From an uncultured Lachnospiraceae bacterium (GTDB lineage: Bacteria; Bacillota_A; Clostridia; Lachnospirales; Lachnospiraceae), in assembly GCA_902767195.1 (NCBI GenBank), contig CACXGS010000007.1, positions 1-6,469 on the forward strand: a stretch of DNA of 6,469 nucleotides, in the 5' to 3' direction. Positions 6,101-6,469 of this stretch are shown piece by piece. Below the pieces are notes generated by a model that worked only from the letters and a program-made list of their open reading frames with translations, ran no database searches and had not been told where the DNA came from. Each line of letters begins with the position of its first letter. Within the stretch, counting starts at the first letter, position 1. Made by a program: the position numbers and the translations under genes.

Positions 6101-6468
6101 TCTTCCTTTTCCCCGGAGTCGACTCCGCGGTAGACCTTCATATCAGTAACCTTCAAAACAGGTTCCAGGAAGTCTTCAAATCCGAATTCCGTATACCTGG
6201 CCTCACTGACATCGCCTATGCCGGCGGCAGAGACTGACAGGACATACACGTAGGGATCGGTTCGTCGGTTCAGAATCATCTTGTCTTTCCCCAAAACGGA
6301 TTCCTCTTTTTTAATGTCACCGGGGTATTCTTTCTTACTCCCTCCTCCCGGAATGGGTGCCAGATGCACATCGGCCCGGAACATAAGCAAGCCGGTACTG
6401 TTGGACTTGCTGTAACAGACATTCTGGGAATCCGGTGTATCTGCCGGGAGTCCGTATCCTCCATCCAC
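124..6468 (-). CDS. Giant modular cell-wall-anchored surface protein (adhesin/stalk), 5'-partial
   Basis: One uninterrupted frame of 2114 residues ends at TGA 126-124, followed at once by a second TGA (123-121). The true start lies beyond the right edge: the first codon (GTG, 6468-6466) has no visible ribosome binding site, no signal peptide follows, and the sequence opens inside a domain. Residue numbers here count from that GTG. Domain order: unassigned 1-70; D2-type isopeptide-like 71-222; three SpaA/Cna-B-like modules 237-612; DUF11-like repeats A-C 617-1138; six InlB B-repeats 1141-1632; acidic linker 1636-1676; DUF11-like repeats D-E 1734-2060; sorting signal, membrane helix and basic tail 2077-2114. 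These families are known from Gram-positive pilins and adhesins exported by Sec and attached by sortase. Inferred role: an extended surface stalk for adhesion. No catalytic domain is visible and the ligand cannot be told. It is transcribed towards the hairpin at 3-32. Class is confident; specific function is unknown. Confidence 0.93.
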   Translation of the reverse strand: MDGGYGLPADTPDSQNVCYSKSNSTGLLMFRADVHLAPIPGGGSKKEYPGDIKKEESVLGKDKMILNRRTDPYVYVLSVSAAGIGDVSEARYTEFGFEDFLEPVLKVTDMKVYRGVDSGEKEDYSYEEVSDLFDLSQEEEEDHTTKISALAKQDALKEESFYGYTYYLHIAVSVRPDEELTGIGHQLTDWFKESGKEEDGIYVGMIRIDNTAQIIVANNMGSSIRKETEKTITGISNRFLVKKIDEDSEKPVPGVVFGLYGGRDVENPDRDKAIMIAETDEEGLAEFRCTDKAEIYRKEFGEGPYCIKEISVPEEYETVWNAAAGSRWSYVIESLKDASCYPEDDPVAVTLNDKQICRNKNREIPKGSIRLYKKSSDTGEALAGAEFALEEWSGKEGDYVRLQILGQGKDDKGALVYTNQEPIVNTMDNLGRYRIVEKKAPGGCVLSDRSWEFVISEDMAGDSDWEKIRYLDVKNNKERKGSVTVTNDLQKGRLYVKKLDDRAEPVPDVLFTVSAAEDIYAPWSLDEKGNPLADARPLVSKGTVVDEIRTDQTGTAQTTKGHELYIGSYDIKEKEGGKDHVKSDEVWKAVFRYGTDEHQAYVTCTVNVNNHLMNPAFSVAKLAERTVNEEGTAVTYDQSLGRYTQKKVPGIYEGGETADFRIHVTNTGNVPLYNLVLTDDMDHVDENTPVSLAHYVKEGKAGFILPESGTMKTAKGDTIRIHTDEDSRQILHLSRLKVGDSLEVHFAAELKEDAANAYSLDNIVYGEAEYEYNEKDQDKPERKRVPTEGLVDGEGNSLVKDQDSLHIPGDGDPGILKVADRTSGITIENGEIRSGSRVPGVYQAGETVEYTIYVKNTGKASLKKITVKDTMSDALKNITRPGSEGFLFDGKEEAPKELTTKEKAKVSLTKVDRSELLLCSGDDQNDVLKSGDYVELTYHLTLKEEIGNCRDVVNEVRTNGWYFNGEEDVPTRPRIDKDKIEVPGIPETRVAKLADRTTGAVLKDGRYEADTKVSGTYRGKEKVEYRITVTNSGTSNLYRLQLKDQMSERLQKAMDMDSVTFEKKDYTSSEGRTVRTSLEDKQTMVLDFLGAGDSVTVLLTGNVKEDTGNLLNLNNRVRLTARYRLGNEEEKKTYEEYSQKKWVTLTYHSNDGQGRTQVDSETPASENTEVTLNGNPFDRPGYLFAGWNEKEDGSGEIFQPDHTYTLGEDNRDLYAMWEPGDDAGEGDCQLLYLSNNPQDQSEADEENSKHSGESMTVNENHFRYEGHIFDQWNTRSDGKGKTCQPGDSYPLKNNRNILYAIWKKAPACHLVYDANDGSGDRRTDGETPCQPGSGITADGNGFTGKKDGEALVFAGWNTRPDGSGDSVKPGDKMTIHTDTVLYALWEKPEEDPADSLLLYYWANNQSAANCIDSETAEKEGDRIGIDENMFRYPGKSFAGWNTRSDGSGTDYKPGDTIPMPSHHVNLYAQWSDSDIVRLIYDSNGGQDERVTDAETPCDQGSVIAVDGNSFAREGYRFTGWNSQKDGSGKDYVPGTSFTLKEDKTIYAQWTRDSRTYRLTYDSGRSLEALSPETDSETPCSGGTVITVNPNRFRIVGLRFAGWNTKKNGKGTSYKEGSNYTMPHKDVTLYAQWEEVDSISDEESGSGSPSGDQDGGSGESGQEKPSSEEDDSGETAEITPVKNVSNKEKVAESYEELHGMTLGEALTFGKGLDPVPETELMKDDDAIHVPGEPRVVVAKLADRTTGPTLQDGRYAGTRKVGTYSAGDRVTYLISVTNRGTSDLVNLLLTDTIAEDLMEVIEKKSISVQTGTFTTEKGNKVKVESGDKRENGRVFDVHLDKLTAGDATDITVTARIKDKVESAQMLNNHVKLTAEYPTGPEDETIPVPETKDMEDDDDINVGVPELAIAKLADRTGGVTFHQGRYSGTKRAGTYKKKEKITFKLTASNPGSAPAKDVVIREEPSRKLLEYADIIGFSNSKGDTIRTRNGDRVSVISVSGETLTLDHLNAGDQVVLNYVMRVKEKNTTVKFLENVVSISGKNRNNKDIPQTGKMRDNDRVNIDASKDNNSSDNPRTSRAGGGGKTGDDNPIIWCLLMMCIAVIGLSWTAYSGKKRKK
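127..240 (-). other. C-terminal cell-wall sorting signal with membrane helix and basic tail (non-canonical)
   Basis: Residues 2077-2114 have the three-part layout of sortase substrates. A recognition-like box 'GGGGKTGDDNP' (2077-2087) comes first, then a hydrophobic helix from Ile2088 to about Ser2108, then the positive tail 'GKKRKK' (2109-2114) at the extreme C-terminus. The box keeps Thr-Gly (2082-2083), the sortase cleavage pair, plus the following Asp that is frequent in clostridial signals. Glycines replace the Leu and Pro of LPXTG. The preceding stalk (2061-2080) is rich in Asn, Ser, Asp and Gly. If the box is not cut, the helix would still hold the protein in the membrane. Confidence 0.8.
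289..1269 (-). repeat. DUF11-like repeats D and E
   Basis: Two more copies of the A-C family occupy residues 1734-1900 and 1904-2060. Headers are 'VVVAKLADRTTG' (1734-1745) and 'LAIAKLADRTGG' (1904-1915), followed by 'LQDGRYAGTRKVGTY' (1748-1762) and 'FHQGRYSGTKRAGTY' (1918-1932). The cores are 'GDRVTYLISVTNRGTSDLVN' (1765-1784) and 'EKITFKLTASNPGSAPAKD' (1936-1954). Each has a 'L.AGD' strand (1840-1844, 2005-2009) and ends in a hinge: 'PVPETKDMEDDDDINVG' (1884-1900) and 'IPQTGKMRDNDRVNID' (2045-2060). Header-to-header spacing D to E is 170 residues. Repeat E is the most diverged, and it is the membrane-proximal stalk unit. Confidence 0.85.
1441..1563 (-). other. Acidic Ser/Gly/Glu-rich flexible linker
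   Basis: Residues 1636-1676 consist almost entirely of Ser, Gly, Asp, Glu, Gln and Pro, for example 'GSGSPSGDQDGGSGESGQ' (1644-1661). No secondary structure is expected. The stretch separates the rigid InlB array from a less biased segment (1680-1710, containing 'ESYEELHGMTLGEALTFG', 1691-1708) and the reappearing hinge 'PVPETELMKDDDAIHVPG' (1713-1730). It probably acts as a flexible, protease-accessible joint. Confidence 0.75.
1573..3048 (-). repeat. Array of six InlB-type B-repeats (Listeria-Bacteroides repeat family)
   Basis: Six tandem protein repeats of about 75-80 residues lie at 1141-1218, 1228-1303, 1307-1386, 1394-1470, 1474-1549 and 1554-1632. Each starts with a short hydrophobic strand ('VTLTY', 'QLLYL', 'HLVYD', 'LLLYY', 'RLIYD', 'RLTYD'). 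Each then has a turn ending in Asn-x-Phe, a central 'F.GWN....GSG'-type core (for example 'FAGWNTRSDGSG', 1437-1448) and a closing 'LYA.W' strand (for example 'LYAQW', 1466-1470). Repeat 2 has 'FDQWN' in place of 'F.GWN', and repeat 3 carries an extra loop before its core. The family forms small beta-grasp-like modules and is common in surface proteins; its function here is probably spacing or adhesion. Copies are well diverged at DNA level, so the array is not recent. Confidence 0.92.
3055..4620 (-). repeat. DUF11-like repeats A, B and C
   Basis: Three diverged protein repeats occupy residues 617-809, 814-984 and 988-1138. Each opens with a header: 'VAKLAERT' (619-626), 'LKVADRTSG' (816-824), 'AKLADRTTG' (991-999). 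A 'V.G.Y' turn follows, then the DUF11/TIGR01451-type core: 'GETADFRIHVTNTGNVPLYN' (655-674) in A, 'GETVEYTIYVKNTG' (845-858) in B, 'EKVEYRITVTNSG' (1021-1033) in C. After it comes a 'DTMS..L'-type segment. The second half has 'L..GD.(V/L)' and 'VKED..N...N.V' strands. A and B end in hinges closing with 'DSLHIPG' (803-809) and 'DKIEVPG' (978-984). C lacks this ending in place. DUF11 domains are immunoglobulin-like stalk units of surface proteins. Confidence 0.85.
4633..5001 (-). other. SpaA/Cna-B-like domain 3
   Basis: Residues 490-612 begin directly after domain 2 with 'KGRLYVKKLDDRAEPVPDVL' (491-510), where Lys498 is the candidate reactive lysine. They continue with 'TDQTGTAQT' (550-558), the E-box strand 'GSYDIKEKEGG' (567-577) with Glu573, and the closing strand 'TCTVNVNNHL' (603-612) with Asn609/Asn610. 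The module is somewhat divergent: the usual 'LaGa.F' is 'VPDVLF'. It is the last of three tandem modules and leads straight into the DUF11-like repeats. Confidence 0.72.
5002..5379 (-). other. SpaA/Cna-B-like domain 2
   Basis: Residues 364-489 are the clearest of the three modules. The strand 'GSIRLYKKSSDTGEALAGAE' (367-386) carries Lys373 and is near-consensus for SpaA. It is followed by 'LGRYRIVEKKAPGG' (430-443) with Glu437 in the E-box and the last strand 'GSVTVTNDL' (481-489) with Asn487. Together these are the expected residues for an intramolecular Lys-Asn isopeptide bond promoted by Glu, as established for Cna-B/SpaA domains. The segment 'EPIVNTMDNLGRY' (421-433) between them is a common lead-in to the E-box. 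Confidence 0.85.
5386..5760 (-). other. SpaA/Cna-B-like domain 1 (cysteine-rich)
   Basis: Residues 237-361 follow the SpaA/Cna-B (prealbumin-like) plan. The first strand is 'RFLVKKID' with Lys243 at the usual position, followed by 'PVPGVVFGLYGG' (251-262), which matches the family's 'pLaGa.F.L' segment. Next come 'TDEEGLAEF' (279-287) and the E-box strand 'GPYCIKEISVPEEY' (303-316) with Glu309; the final strand is near Asn352. Lys243, Glu309 and Asn352 are the candidate isopeptide trio. Unlike domains 2 and 3 it contains four cysteines (289, 306, 340, 357). It probably acts as a stalk module. Confidence 0.75.
5803..6258 (-). other. Domain resembling the fimbrial isopeptide-formation D2-type fold
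   Basis: Residues 71-222 show the pattern I associate with isopeptide-forming fimbrial domains of Clostridia. It has a strand pair around 'FEDFLEPVLKVTDMKVYRG' (97-115), a variable acidic loop (118-142), 'ALKEESFYGYTYYLHIAVSV' (155-174), and a closing strand 'IRIDNTAQIIVANN' (206-219). In this family the closing strand commonly has an Asn-Thr-Ala core, here Asn210. The fold would make a rigid stalk unit and may carry an internal Lys-Asn bond. The assignment rests on remembered pattern only; profile scores could not be computed. Confidence 0.5.
6259..6468 (-). other. N-terminal visible segment, unassigned (tail of an upstream domain)
   Basis: Residues 1-70 contain 'STGLLMFRADVHLAPIPGGG' (24-43) and then a charged Lys/Glu-rich stretch (45-63). 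The strand-like first part followed by a Gly/Pro turn looks like the end of a beta-rich domain whose body lies outside the window. I do not recognise the family. The first codon is GTG but is probably an internal valine. Confidence 0.4.
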
Positions 6469-6469
6469 G

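Noticed and set aside
6466..6468. GTG as the true start codon
   Set aside because: No signal peptide follows, the protein opens mid-domain, and the window ends one base upstream, so no ribosome binding site can be assessed. It is more likely an internal valine.

Overview
The window lies inside one very large gene read on the minus strand. It covers almost everything from the right edge (about 6468) to a tandem TGA TGA stop at 126-121. The visible part encodes 2114 residues, the C-terminal portion of a giant modular Gram-positive surface protein. The protein begins outside the window: there is no signal peptide, and the first codon seen (GTG) sits in the middle of a domain. The mix of fimbrial isopeptide-type, SpaA/Cna-B-like, DUF11-like and InlB B-repeat domains, the C-terminal 'KTGD' + hydrophobic helix + basic tail, and the roughly balanced base composition suggest an anaerobic Firmicute, most likely a gut Lachnospiraceae/Clostridia member. 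That taxonomic guess is inference from domain style only.

Layout from N- to C-terminus (right to left in window coordinates): the tail of an unidentified upstream region (6468-6259); a domain resembling the fimbrial isopeptide-formation (D2-type) fold (6258-5803); three SpaA/Cna-B-like beta-sandwich modules with plausible Lys-Glu-Asn isopeptide residues (5760-4633); three DUF11-like repeats A-C with the header 'AKLADRT' (4620-3055); six InlB-type B-repeats (3048-1573); an acidic Ser/Gly/Glu linker (1563-1441); two further DUF11-like repeats D and E (1269-289); and a short stalk, a non-canonical sorting signal, a membrane helix and a basic tail (288-127). Downstream are about 90 bases of spacer and a strong hairpin at the left edge that fits an intrinsic terminator for this gene.

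The domains most likely form a long, rigid, protease-resistant stalk anchored at the cell surface, with binding functions probably nearer the missing N-terminus. The most interesting structural observation is that the InlB array plus its acidic linker appears to interrupt the third DUF11-like repeat just before its terminal hinge; the missing hinge reappears about 575 residues later. I see no RNA gene, CRISPR array, insertion sequence or second convincing gene. The long plus-strand open frames are antisense shadows.
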